From Rhodoferax sp. (GTDB taxonomy: Bacteria > Pseudomonadota > Gammaproteobacteria > Burkholderiales > Burkholderiaceae_C): 64,000 bases of DNA. Shown here one piece after another: positions 36,492-43,430 of this stretch. The notes under the pieces were generated by a model, which saw nothing but the letters and a program-made list of their open reading frames with translations, did not search any database and had not been told where the DNA came from. The stretch lies in assembly GCA_031291305.1 (NCBI GenBank), contig JARLJH010000063.1, positions 1 through 64,000 on the forward strand. Direction: 5' to 3'. The position numbers and the translations under genes are program-made. How positions within the stretch are numbered: position 1 is the first letter of the stretch; every line of letters begins with the position of its first letter.

Positions 36492-37730
36492 ATGGGAGCG
36501 GCGCGGCCGATGACCATTACTGGACGGGCACGCACCTTGTGGTGGACATTGCGCATCAGGGCATTGTCGTTGGTGGCAAGTGGAACGCTGTGCGGCCTCG
36601 CATGGGGCCATGAAGGGCACACATGGCTGCTTGGCCTGGCCGCCGTTATGCCGCTCCTGTGGCACTGGTCGGCGTCTAGGTGGCTGGCCGGCGCTGTCGC
36701 GCTGGCCTATTACTTGGCAGGTAGCCGTGGCCTACCCTTTGGGGCAGGCATTTTTTTCGCTGAATCGGCCCCGGCCTGGTTTAGTTGGGCGCTGTGGTTG
36801 GTTGCCGGCATGGTGAATGCCTTGCCCTGGTTTGTCCTTTGGAGTCAAAACCCACGCCGCCAGGCGTGGACTTTGCCGGTAACTCTGGCGCTGACCGCAC
36901 TACCTCCGCTGGGCTTCATCGGATGGACCAATCCGCTGACGGCCGCCGGCGTCGTTTTTCCTGGGCTTGGATTCGTTGGTCTGATTCTCCTGGTTGCCGG
37001 CATGGTGGCCGTGGTATTGCGTCGTTGGCCTGTGGTGGCAGCAGTCGCCGGCGTGGCCGTGGCGGCGAACGTCAGCACGGCGCTATGGGTCAAGCCTCCG
37101 CCCTGGGTGGCTTTCTGGTCGGGAAGAGATACGCACTTTGCGCGACTGCAGACCGACGCCAAGCCCGATTTGCTGGGCGAAGGCCAGCGCGTCATGCAGA
37201 TTTTGATGATCGCCGGCCAGCTCGAACCTGGGCGTGTGGTGGTATTGCCTGAAACAGTCTTGCCACGTGCGCGCCAGGGCAACGACTTTGCCGCGACTAT
37301 GCTGGCCGACGTGTCCGCCAGTCTGAAGGCGAAGGGCAGTGCGATCTTGGTGGGTGCGGAATTGGCCGCACCTGGTCAGCAACTGCAAAACGTCCTAGTC
37401 GCCTTGGGTGACGCCAGCGGGCCTTTGGTCCAGCGCGTGCCGGTGCCGATTGGCATGTGGCGGCCGTGGGCGGCTGAATCCGTCGCCGCCGATCCGCTGG
37501 CCAGCGGTGTCGGCAAGGTCGCCGGTCGCAAGGTGGCGTACTCGATCTGCTATGAACAACTTCTGGTGTTCCCGCTCCTGGTGAGCGTGGCGCACGGGCC
37601 GGATTTGATCGTGGGCGCGGCGAATGACTGGTGGGCACGTGATACCAGCATCCCGACGATTCAGGGACAGGCACTGGACTCATGGGGCGTGTTGTTCGGC
37701 TTGCCGGTAGTGCGCGCCACAAACTTGTAA
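36492..37730 (+). CDS. traB: Conjugal transfer protein TraB (Lnt/nitrilase-like)
   Basis: 412 aa from ATG 36492; TTG 36480 and ATG 36510 are alternatives. Six or so N-terminal membrane segments, then a carbon-nitrogen hydrolase domain as in apolipoprotein N-acyltransferase and TraB of Ti plasmids. Visible: Glu254 (LPETVLP) and Cys353 (YSICYEQ). The position of the catalytic Lys of Lnt (Y-x-K-x-x-L-x-P-F-G-E) reads L-V-Q-R-V-P-V-P-I-G-M, so this Lys and the following Glu seem replaced. Probably not a normal acyltransferase. Confidence 0.75.
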   Translation: MGAARPMTITGRARTLWWTLRIRALSLVASGTLCGLAWGHEGHTWLLGLAAVMPLLWHWSASRWLAGAVALAYYLAGSRGLPFGAGIFFAESAPAWFSWALWLVAGMVNALPWFVLWSQNPRRQAWTLPVTLALTALPPLGFIGWTNPLTAAGVVFPGLGFVGLILLVAGMVAVVLRRWPVVAAVAGVAVAANVSTALWVKPPPWVAFWSGRDTHFARLQTDAKPDLLGEGQRVMQILMIAGQLEPGRVVVLPETVLPRARQGNDFAATMLADVSASLKAKGSAILVGAELAAPGQQLQNVLVALGDASGPLVQRVPVPIGMWRPWAAESVAADPLASGVGKVAGRKVAYSICYEQLLVFPLLVSVAHGPDLIVGAANDWWARDTSIPTIQGQALDSWGVLFGLPVVRATNL

Positions 37731-37772
37731 ACCGGAGGGCACACAGCCCCGGCTGTTACGCGAACACGGTTG

Positions 37773-37826
37773 TTGACGTTCTAGGACATTTGTCCTATTA
37801 TTTGCACAGGTAGGACAATCGTCCTA
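37773..37826 (+). promoter_or_regulatory. Promoter with two TetR-type operators before the OYE operon
   Basis: -35 TTGACG (37773-37778), 17-bp spacer, -10 TATTAT (37796-37801). Two 16-bp palindromes, TAGGACATTTGTCCTA (37782-37797) and TAGGACAATCGTCCTA (37811-37826), sit in the spacer and at the start of transcription. This is the layout of a repressor-controlled promoter; the TetR gene at 38953 is the obvious regulator. Confidence 0.85.
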
Positions 37827-37849
37827 ATTTGAATAAGTAAGGAACTTCG

Positions 37850-38935
37850 ATGCAACCTAATCTCTTCGCCCCAACCACAGTTGGCACCCTAACACTTGCG
37901 AACCGTATGGTGATGGCACCCATGACGCGCAATCGATCCGATCAGGCAGGAGTTGCCACTTCGCTGATGGCGACCTACTACGCACAACGCGCTGACGCGG
38001 GCTTAATCATTTCCGAATCCGTCCCCGTGTCGGCCCAGGGGGTTGGCTATCCATGTACGCCGGGCCTCTTCACGGACGAACAGGTACAAGGGTGGTGCCG
38101 TGTGACAGATGCCGTGCACGAAAGAGGAGGGCTCATATTTGCCCAGCTTCAGCATTGCGGACGGGTGTCTCATCCCAGCATGCAAGCGCATAACGCTGCT
38201 CCAGTTGCGCCGTCTGCGCTCAAACCCGATGGGCAGGCCTTTACCTACGCGGGTGCACAGGACTTCGTCACGCCCCGGGCTTTGGCTGTCGAGGAGATGT
38301 CATCCATCATTAAGCAGTTTCAGGATGCTGCCCTTCGCGCCAAGCAAGCCGGGTTCGATGGCATCGAGGTGCACGCTGCGAATGGCTACCTGATTGACCA
38401 GTTCCTTCGAGATGGCAGCAACCAGCGCACGGATGGCTACGGCGGATCGGCTGAAAACCGCCTGCGCCTCTTGATGGAAATCCTGCATGCCGTTTGCGCC
38501 GTGTGGCCTGCAGATCGGGTTGGCGTCCGCTTTAGTCCCGAGAACACTTTCAACAGCATGACCGACTCTGATCCCTTGGCACACTTCGGATATTTCATCG
38601 AGCAGCTGGGGATGCTGAATCTGGCATTTGTCCATGTGCTGGAAGGCGACATGATGACCAAGACAACACGGCTGGACTATCGACAACTTCGAGGTCGTTT
38701 AAACGGCCTGTATATCGCCAACAATGGGTATGACCTGGAGCGTGCGAAGAAGGCTGTTTCGGGTGGTACTGCTGACCTGGTGGCTTTTGGTCTGCCCTTC
38801 CTGGCCAATCCCGATCTGGTGGCACGCTACCGGAACAACCTCCCGTTAAACGAAGCCGACCAAGCCTCGTTTTACGGTGGCGGAGCTGGTGGCTATACCG
38901 ACTATCCTTTGCACGAGACGGCATCAGCCGTCTAA
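37850..38935 (+). CDS. nemA: Old yellow enzyme family NADH:flavin oxidoreductase (NemA-like)
   Basis: 361 aa FMN-dependent ene-reductase. Visible: N-terminus LFAPTTVGTLTLANRMVMAPMTRNRS, QLQHCGRVSHP, the substrate/FMN motif VHAANGYLIDQFLRDGSNQRTDGYGGS, and the C-terminal phosphate site LVAFGLPFLANPDL. It reduces activated alkenes, N-ethylmaleimide-type electrophiles and nitro compounds. First gene of an operon with a NemR-like repressor, as in E. coli nemRA, but here with yciI and tag added. Confidence 0.9.
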   Translation: MQPNLFAPTTVGTLTLANRMVMAPMTRNRSDQAGVATSLMATYYAQRADAGLIISESVPVSAQGVGYPCTPGLFTDEQVQGWCRVTDAVHERGGLIFAQLQHCGRVSHPSMQAHNAAPVAPSALKPDGQAFTYAGAQDFVTPRALAVEEMSSIIKQFQDAALRAKQAGFDGIEVHAANGYLIDQFLRDGSNQRTDGYGGSAENRLRLLMEILHAVCAVWPADRVGVRFSPENTFNSMTDSDPLAHFGYFIEQLGMLNLAFVHVLEGDMMTKTTRLDYRQLRGRLNGLYIANNGYDLERAKKAVSGGTADLVAFGLPFLANPDLVARYRNNLPLNEADQASFYGGGAGGYTDYPLHETASAV

Positions 38936-38952
38936 AACTGACCTTCTTACCC

Positions 38953-39543
38953 ATGGCTAAATCAAATCAGGGTACGCGGGAGCGAATCGTTGAGACGGCG
39001 GACCAGTTGTTCTACGAACGTGGGTACGACCACACGTCATTCGCCGATATTGCGGAGGCCGTCGAACTATCTCGCGGAAATTTCTACCACCACTTTAAGA
39101 CCAAGGACGAGATTCTTGAAGCGGTCATTGGACTGCGTGCAAAAAAGACGCAGGCAATGCTGGATACCTGGGCTGCGCAGGCTCATACGCCGACCGAACG
39201 TATCGACCGATTCATCGAGATGATGGCCATGAATGGCCCACAGATTCGGCGTCACGGGTGTCCGGTTGGCACCATGTGTACGGAACTCGCCAAGCTCGAT
39301 CATCCGGCGTTACCTCACGCGAGTGCCCTCTTCACATTGTTCCGGCGCTGGCTTGCCACGCAATTCGAGCAAATCGGGTTCAATCGCGATGCCGACAGCA
39401 TGGCCATGCACCTGCTGGCCAGGAGCCAGGGCATCGCCACCCTGGCCAATGCGTTCAATGACGAGGCATTCATCCGGCAGGAGGTTCTGCAGTTGCATCA
39501 GTGGCTTCGCACTGTTTGCGAACCATCTTCGTCTGCGCTGTGA
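38953..39543 (+). CDS. nemR: TetR family repressor (NemR-like)
   Basis: 196 aa. N-terminal HTH (RERIVETADQLFYERGYDHTSFADIAEAVELSRGNFYHHFKTKDEIL) and a ligand domain with two close cysteines (RHGCPVGTMCTEL). Similar cysteines in NemR sense electrophiles by modification. It should bind the TAGGAC-N4-GTCCTA palindromes upstream of the OYE gene, 17 nt after which it lies. Specific orthology with NemR is an inference. Confidence 0.85.
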   Translation: MAKSNQGTRERIVETADQLFYERGYDHTSFADIAEAVELSRGNFYHHFKTKDEILEAVIGLRAKKTQAMLDTWAAQAHTPTERIDRFIEMMAMNGPQIRRHGCPVGTMCTELAKLDHPALPHASALFTLFRRWLATQFEQIGFNRDADSMAMHLLARSQGIATLANAFNDEAFIRQEVLQLHQWLRTVCEPSSSAL

Positions 39544-39576
39544 CAGGCGACACATTCAACTATCAAGGAGATTACC

Positions 39577-39873
39577 GTGTTTATCGTACTGCTTAAGATA
39601 TCAGGTAGTAAGGAGCGAGCTGCTGAGTACATGGCCAGGCACAAGGCGTGGCTTCAACAGGGCTTTGACGAAGGCGTCTTTCTGGCCTCCGGCAACCTGA
39701 TGGGTCAGCCGGGAGGGGGAATTGTGGTTCACGGTCTCAGCGATGCAGAGGTACAGCAGCGGGTTAGCCAAGACCCGTTCGTCATTCACGGCATAGTGAC
39801 CGTGCAAGTTATTGGGATCACGCCGTCCAAGGTTGATCCTCGGTTGGCGTTCTTGCTAGAGAGTGCGGCATGA
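39577..39873 (+). CDS. YciI family protein
   Basis: 98 aa; GTG start with AAGGAG seven bases upstream. YciI-like ferredoxin fold (FIVLLKISGSKERAAEYMARHKAWLQQGFDEGVFLASGNLMGQPGGGIVVHGLSDAEVQQRVSQDPF) with the conserved His in MARHKAWL and Asp in SQDPF. Such proteins may hydrolyse or dehalogenate small reactive compounds. It overlaps the tag gene by ATGA. Confidence 0.8.
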   Translation: MFIVLLKISGSKERAAEYMARHKAWLQQGFDEGVFLASGNLMGQPGGGIVVHGLSDAEVQQRVSQDPFVIHGIVTVQVIGITPSKVDPRLAFLLESAA

Positions 39874-40478
39874 GTCCAACTTTTTTGGGTGCTGACGGGC
39901 TGCTGCGTTGCCGTTGGTGCAGTACTGCACCGGAATTTCTTGGCTATCACGACAAAGAATGGGGTTTTCCTGTCGTAGACGACTTCAGGCTGTTTGAAAA
40001 GATTTGCCTGGAAGGATTTCAGGCAGGTTTGAGTTGGCGAACGATTTTGGCCAAGCGCGAGGACTTTCGTGCGGCCTTTCTCGGGTTCGATTTCAACAAG
40101 GTCGCTAGTTTTGGTGCGCAAGATGTGGATCGTTTGCTCCAAAACGAGGGGATTGTGCGGCACAGGGGAAAGATTGAGGCGGTTATCAGCAACGCGGCGT
40201 GCGCCCAAGCACTTGTCCAGGAAGTGGGTTCGCTTGCTATCTTCTTTTGGCGTTATGAGCCGAATGCCTCAGAGTTGCCTGCACCGCAAACAGCATCTAC
40301 TTCGCCTGCCTCAACGGCATTGTCCAAGGAGCTGAAACGACGAGGCTGGAAGTTCGTGGGGCCGACCACGATCTACGCATTTATGCAAGCCATGGGACTG
40401 ATCAATGATCATGTTCCAGAATGCGTGACTCGACTACGAGTGGAACATGAGCGGACAAAGTTCAAGGCGCCGTTCTGA
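39870..40478 (+). CDS. tag: DNA-3-methyladenine glycosylase I
   Basis: 202 aa. Tag family: zinc-site cysteines at the N-terminus (RCRWCS), YHDKEWGFPVVDDFRLFEKICLEGFQAGLSWRTILAKREDFRAAF, and the C-terminal zinc ligands in MGLINDHVPECV. It removes 3-methyladenine from alkylated DNA. Its place in an electrophile-detoxification operon suggests a joint response to alkylating agents. Confidence 0.93.
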   Translation: MSPTFLGADGLLRCRWCSTAPEFLGYHDKEWGFPVVDDFRLFEKICLEGFQAGLSWRTILAKREDFRAAFLGFDFNKVASFGAQDVDRLLQNEGIVRHRGKIEAVISNAACAQALVQEVGSLAIFFWRYEPNASELPAPQTASTSPASTALSKELKRRGWKFVGPTTIYAFMQAMGLINDHVPECVTRLRVEHERTKFKAPF

Positions 40479-40584
40479 TGCTCCCTGTGGTCGGGTAACC
40501 AGGCGGCCACTATCTTTGAGCGATTTTTCAAAAAAGAATACGCCAAGTTGCTGCATTAGTATGTCCGAATGAGCTGTATCGTTC

Positions 40585-41607
40585 TTAAAAAGGTGCCTCC
40601 GGTTGCCCATAGAGGGCCTCGTTGATCAGGCTCTCGTACCGACCTTCCTCGTACTGCTTCTGGATCAGCGGCCAGTCATCGGTTTCTTTGGTTACTTTGT
40701 CTCTTAAACACGCATAGTCATCTGGATACCAAGCAACCTGATGTATTTTCTTCATGATAACTGCGGGCATTGCCTTGCACGCACGCAATGCCTCAATGTC
40801 TTCGTTTGGTAGCTCGTATCCGGAGTAGTAAATTAGGTTATGCGCCTGATCACAGAAAGTGATGAGAAGTTTAAGTTGTTCACGGCAACGCCAATAATTC
40901 CAACGCTCAAAATCCCATACTTCATACGTAGTGAAACTCACCCCCTCATCCGTGGAGCGATATAGGCGAACCGCTACGCCGATTGGTTCTGGATCAGCTT
41001 TGCCACTGTCGTTGTCAGCCCGTGCGCTTGGGAAATTGGCGTGTTCCCGCCGTAGAAACATTACATGGGGTCGAAATCCCAATTCTGCATATTTCAACAG
41101 TTTTTTCGCTGCCGCATAGACGTTCTTGTACCAGCGCACATCGATTCCTAGCTCTATGACAGAATCGCGTGCGCCGCTTATCCATTCTGGGCGCACAAAG
41201 AAGGTTTCTGCCAAATGTTGAATCGCCTTTTGGTCGAGTAAATCAAGTAAGCGAGCAGGGTTATCTAGTACGGACAGCGTGAAGCCTTGATCCTTCATTA
41301 TGCTCACGATGCCTGGTAGATCAAGCTGGTGAGTTTGGAATAGATAAAAGAACCGTTCACGGATTGTGCGTAGCGTTCCCGATGTACTGTCCACCGTCAT
41401 TTCCGCCACGCCATCGAGAATCATTGCGATCAAGCTTTGCACTGAAGTGTTGAGAGCGAGCGCCTGGCAGTCGAGGAAATGCTTCGTTGCTGGCTTAAGC
41501 CGAATTGAGGTGGGTGGCGGCGTGTTGGTGTCCGGCGAAGTGGTGCGTGCGGTGTCTGAGCCTTTCAGTACAAGACGCTGGAGCAATGACTCAAGTGAAA
41601 TCTTCAT
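40585..41607 (-). CDS. Unknown island protein with RHH-like N-terminus
   Basis: 340 aa, not recognised. Residues ~33-72 (TSIRLKPATKHFLDCQALALNTSVQSLIAMILDGVAEM) look like a ribbon-helix-helix DNA-binding segment. The rest is an alpha/beta domain rich in aromatic residues without a motif I know (FETYEVWDFERWNYWRCREQLKLL-like stretch near residue 240). It has its own promoter with GACTAC/GTAGTC half-sites (41618-41664), suggesting autoregulation. Lower GC than the core genes. Confidence 0.65.
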   Translation of the reverse strand: MKISLESLLQRLVLKGSDTARTTSPDTNTPPPTSIRLKPATKHFLDCQALALNTSVQSLIAMILDGVAEMTVDSTSGTLRTIRERFFYLFQTHQLDLPGIVSIMKDQGFTLSVLDNPARLLDLLDQKAIQHLAETFFVRPEWISGARDSVIELGIDVRWYKNVYAAAKKLLKYAELGFRPHVMFLRREHANFPSARADNDSGKADPEPIGVAVRLYRSTDEGVSFTTYEVWDFERWNYWRCREQLKLLITFCDQAHNLIYYSGYELPNEDIEALRACKAMPAVIMKKIHQVAWYPDDYACLRDKVTKETDDWPLIQKQYEEGRYESLINEALYGQPEAPF

Positions 41608-41617
41608 GGTGATTTGC

Positions 41618-41664
41618 CGTAGTTGAAATGACTACATTATCGTAGTCGATTTTTTCGATGTCAA
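41618..41664 (-). promoter_or_regulatory. Promoter with GTAGTC operator half-sites
   Basis: On the minus strand: -35 TTGACA (41659-41664), 17-bp spacer, -10 GATAAT (41636-41641). GACTAC (41630-41635) and GTAGTC (41642-41647) form an inverted repeat around the -10, and a further GTAGT lies at 41619. A repressor, perhaps the gene's own product with its RHH segment, would block polymerase here. Confidence 0.75.
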
Positions 41665-41726
41665 GTGGCGCCGTGCAGAGCGAGCAGTCAAGTGGTGAGG
41701 CCGTCATTGCTGGATGTAATGAAAAC

Positions 41727-41753
41727 GTATATACTTGATCCATACATGTCAAG
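41727..41753 (+). promoter_or_regulatory. Palindromic operator region before the toxin-antitoxin pair
   Basis: GTATATAC (41727-41734) is a perfect palindrome and CTTGA (41734-41738) pairs with TCAAG (41749-41753), just upstream of the antitoxin ATG at 41764. RHH antitoxins usually autoregulate through such sites. Confidence 0.45.
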
Positions 41754-41763
41754 AGGCTGCACT

Positions 41764-42042
41764 ATGTCCAAGGAAGCCGTTTTCACTATGAAGCTAGAGC
41801 CGGAGTTGCGCGCCGATTTCATGGCCGAAGCGGAGGCCGCGCACCGGCCAGCTTCGCAAGTCCTGCGCGAACTGATGCGCGAATTCGTCCAGCGTCAGCG
41901 CGAGACGCGGGAATATGACCTGTTCCTGGGTCGCAAGGTTGAGGCCGGTCGCGCCTCAATGCGCGCCGGAGTCGGTCACTCCAATGATGAGGTTGAAGCC
42001 ACGTTCGCCGCTCGACGCGCAGTCTTGGCGAAACAGGTGTGA
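41764..42042 (+). CDS. RHH-type antitoxin (ParD/YacA-like)
   Basis: 92 aa from MSKEAVFTMKLEPELRADFMAEAEAAHRPASQVLRELMREFVQRQR, a ribbon-helix-helix fold, then a C-terminal toxin-binding region (GRKVEAGRASMRAGVGHSNDEVEATFAARRA). It overlaps the toxin gene by four bases (GTGA). It should neutralise the toxin and repress the operon. Confidence 0.85.
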   Translation: MSKEAVFTMKLEPELRADFMAEAEAAHRPASQVLRELMREFVQRQRETREYDLFLGRKVEAGRASMRAGVGHSNDEVEATFAARRAVLAKQV

Positions 42043-42323
42043 GGGTCATTTGGACGCCTGAAGCGCTGCAGGATCGTGCTGACGTTTGGGACTACATTTC
42101 GGCAGACAACCCGCGAGCGGCTGCCCGCATGGATGAACTTTTCAGCGATGCGGCCGCTAGGCTTGCTGATCACCCGAAGCTGGGGCGGCCGGGAAAGATT
42201 CAAGGAACTCGTGAGCTGGTGCCGCATGAAAGCTATCGCTTGGTGTACGAAATCAGCGGGGAAGCCGTGTGGATGCTTGCCTTGGTCCACACTGCGCGCC
42301 AGTGGCCATTGGTCCGTGATTGA
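42039..42323 (+). CDS. ParE/RelE superfamily toxin
   Basis: 94 aa, GTG start. VIWTPEALQDRADVWDYISADNPRAAARMDELFSDAAARLADHPKLGRPGKIQGTRELVPHESYRLVYEISGEAVWMLALVHTARQWP is a typical ParE/RelE fold, including the RLVYEI and VHTARQWP blocks. Together with the antitoxin it forms an addiction module near the right end of the island, favouring its retention. Confidence 0.88.
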   Translation: MRVIWTPEALQDRADVWDYISADNPRAAARMDELFSDAAARLADHPKLGRPGKIQGTRELVPHESYRLVYEISGEAVWMLALVHTARQWPLVRD

Positions 42324-42376
42324 GCGGGGCGAATGGGAGCCTAGGATCGTCCGGGATGTGACAATTATCTAATGAG

Positions 42377-42397
42377 CATGGTATTTTTTATGGTATC
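42377..42397. promoter_or_regulatory. Right-end copies of the ATGGTAT motif
   Basis: CATGGTATTTTT (42377) and ATGGTATC (42390), about 70 bp from attR, match the left-end cluster at 26949-27105. Probable integrase arm sites. Confidence 0.45.
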
Positions 42398-42458
42398 AAA
42401 TCGTACAGACTTCGCTAACACAATGATTTCATTAGTATTTTTTGTCTCGTTAATAACT

Positions 42459-42482
42459 GAGTGGGAATGATCCCGCGTCTGG
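42459..42482 (+). repeat. attR of the guaA-integrated island
   Basis: GAGTGGGAATGATC-CCG-CGTCTGG, in the same orientation as attL at 26808-26831, with two mismatches. The next gene (42526) is ordinary chromosome, so the island ends here. The 24-bp repeat copies the end of guaA including the stop codon. Confidence 0.85.
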
Positions 42483-42525
42483 TAGCTCGCTCCAGCATGC
42501 AACGGTCAACTGCAATAATCTGGCA

Positions 42526-43161
42526 ATGTATTTGCCACCCCAGTTCGTATCCACTGACCCTGCGCATGCTCGCGACTTGATTCGTGACTACCCATTCGCC
42601 AACCTGATATCGGTGGATAACGACGGCGTGCCTTTTGTCACGCCACTGCCTCTGCATTTAATGGAAGAAGAAGGGCGCTGGCTGCTGTTGGGTCACTGTG
42701 CCAAGCCCAATCCTCATTGGCGGTTTCTGCAGTTGCGGCCCAAAGCCGTGGTCACGTTCATGGGGCCGCAGGCGTATATGAGTCCGAGTGTCTACCCGGA
42801 TTTGGCGCGCGTGCCCACCTGGAGCTATCTGATGTTGCACTGCACGGTGCAGGCGCGGCTTGTCGACCATTTTGACGACAAAGACCGGATGCTCAAACAC
42901 CTGATTCACGATCACGACCCAGCTTACGAGCAGCAATGGCGTGGCCTAGGCGACGATTACCAGCGCAAGATGATGGCAGGGATGCTAGCTTTTGAGCTTG
43001 AAATCACCAACTTGCAATGCAAGCTCAAACTCAACCAGCACCGACCCGAGTCGCATCGGGCGATGCACGCCGCCTATGCAACTGGCAATGATGACCAGCG
43101 TGCGCTGGCTGACTGGATGCAGCGTCTGGGTTTGGTCAACCATTTATCGGGAGATGTCTGA
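42526..43161 (+). CDS. PaiB family FMN-binding protein
   Basis: 211 aa; PaiB-like split-barrel flavin-binding fold (MYLPPQFVSTDPAHARDLIRDYPFANLISVDNDGVPFVTPLPLHLMEEEGRW...GPQAYMSPSVYPD...VPTWSYLMLHCTV). PaiB of Bacillus is described as a transcriptional regulator of protease and sporulation genes, but the exact role here is unknown. It was probably next to guaA before the island inserted. Confidence 0.85.
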   Translation: MYLPPQFVSTDPAHARDLIRDYPFANLISVDNDGVPFVTPLPLHLMEEEGRWLLLGHCAKPNPHWRFLQLRPKAVVTFMGPQAYMSPSVYPDLARVPTWSYLMLHCTVQARLVDHFDDKDRMLKHLIHDHDPAYEQQWRGLGDDYQRKMMAGMLAFELEITNLQCKLKLNQHRPESHRAMHAAYATGNDDQRALADWMQRLGLVNHLSGDV

Positions 43162-43430
43162 TGCGTGCGATTTTCGGGTTGGTGAGTTTGCTGATTGTGC
43201 TGGCGGTCACGGGCTTCCTGGTACGCCAGCAAATGAAGGCCGTTCAAGCGCCAGTGCCTTCCTTGCAAGTGCCAGCGACGACCGACGATGGTTCTGCGGG
43301 TACCCCTGCTGCCATCACTCTGCCAGCCAGCGTCACGCCTGCCCAGCAAAGCCAGCAGGTTCAGCAACAGTTCAAACAGGCGCTGGATAAGGCCATGCAG
43401 ACGCGCCAGATGCCCGACGACCAGCCGTGA
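43161..43430 (+). CDS. Small membrane-anchored hypothetical protein
   Basis: 89 aa: one N-terminal membrane segment (FGLVSLLIVLAVTGFLV), then a Pro/Ala/Thr-rich linker and a Gln-rich helix (AQQSQQVQQQFKQALDKAMQTRQ). The start overlaps the PaiB stop (TGATG) and the end overlaps the tadA GTG, so it is part of one transcript. Confidence 0.7.
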   Translation: MRAIFGLVSLLIVLAVTGFLVRQQMKAVQAPVPSLQVPATTDDGSAGTPAAITLPASVTPAQQSQQVQQQFKQALDKAMQTRQMPDDQP

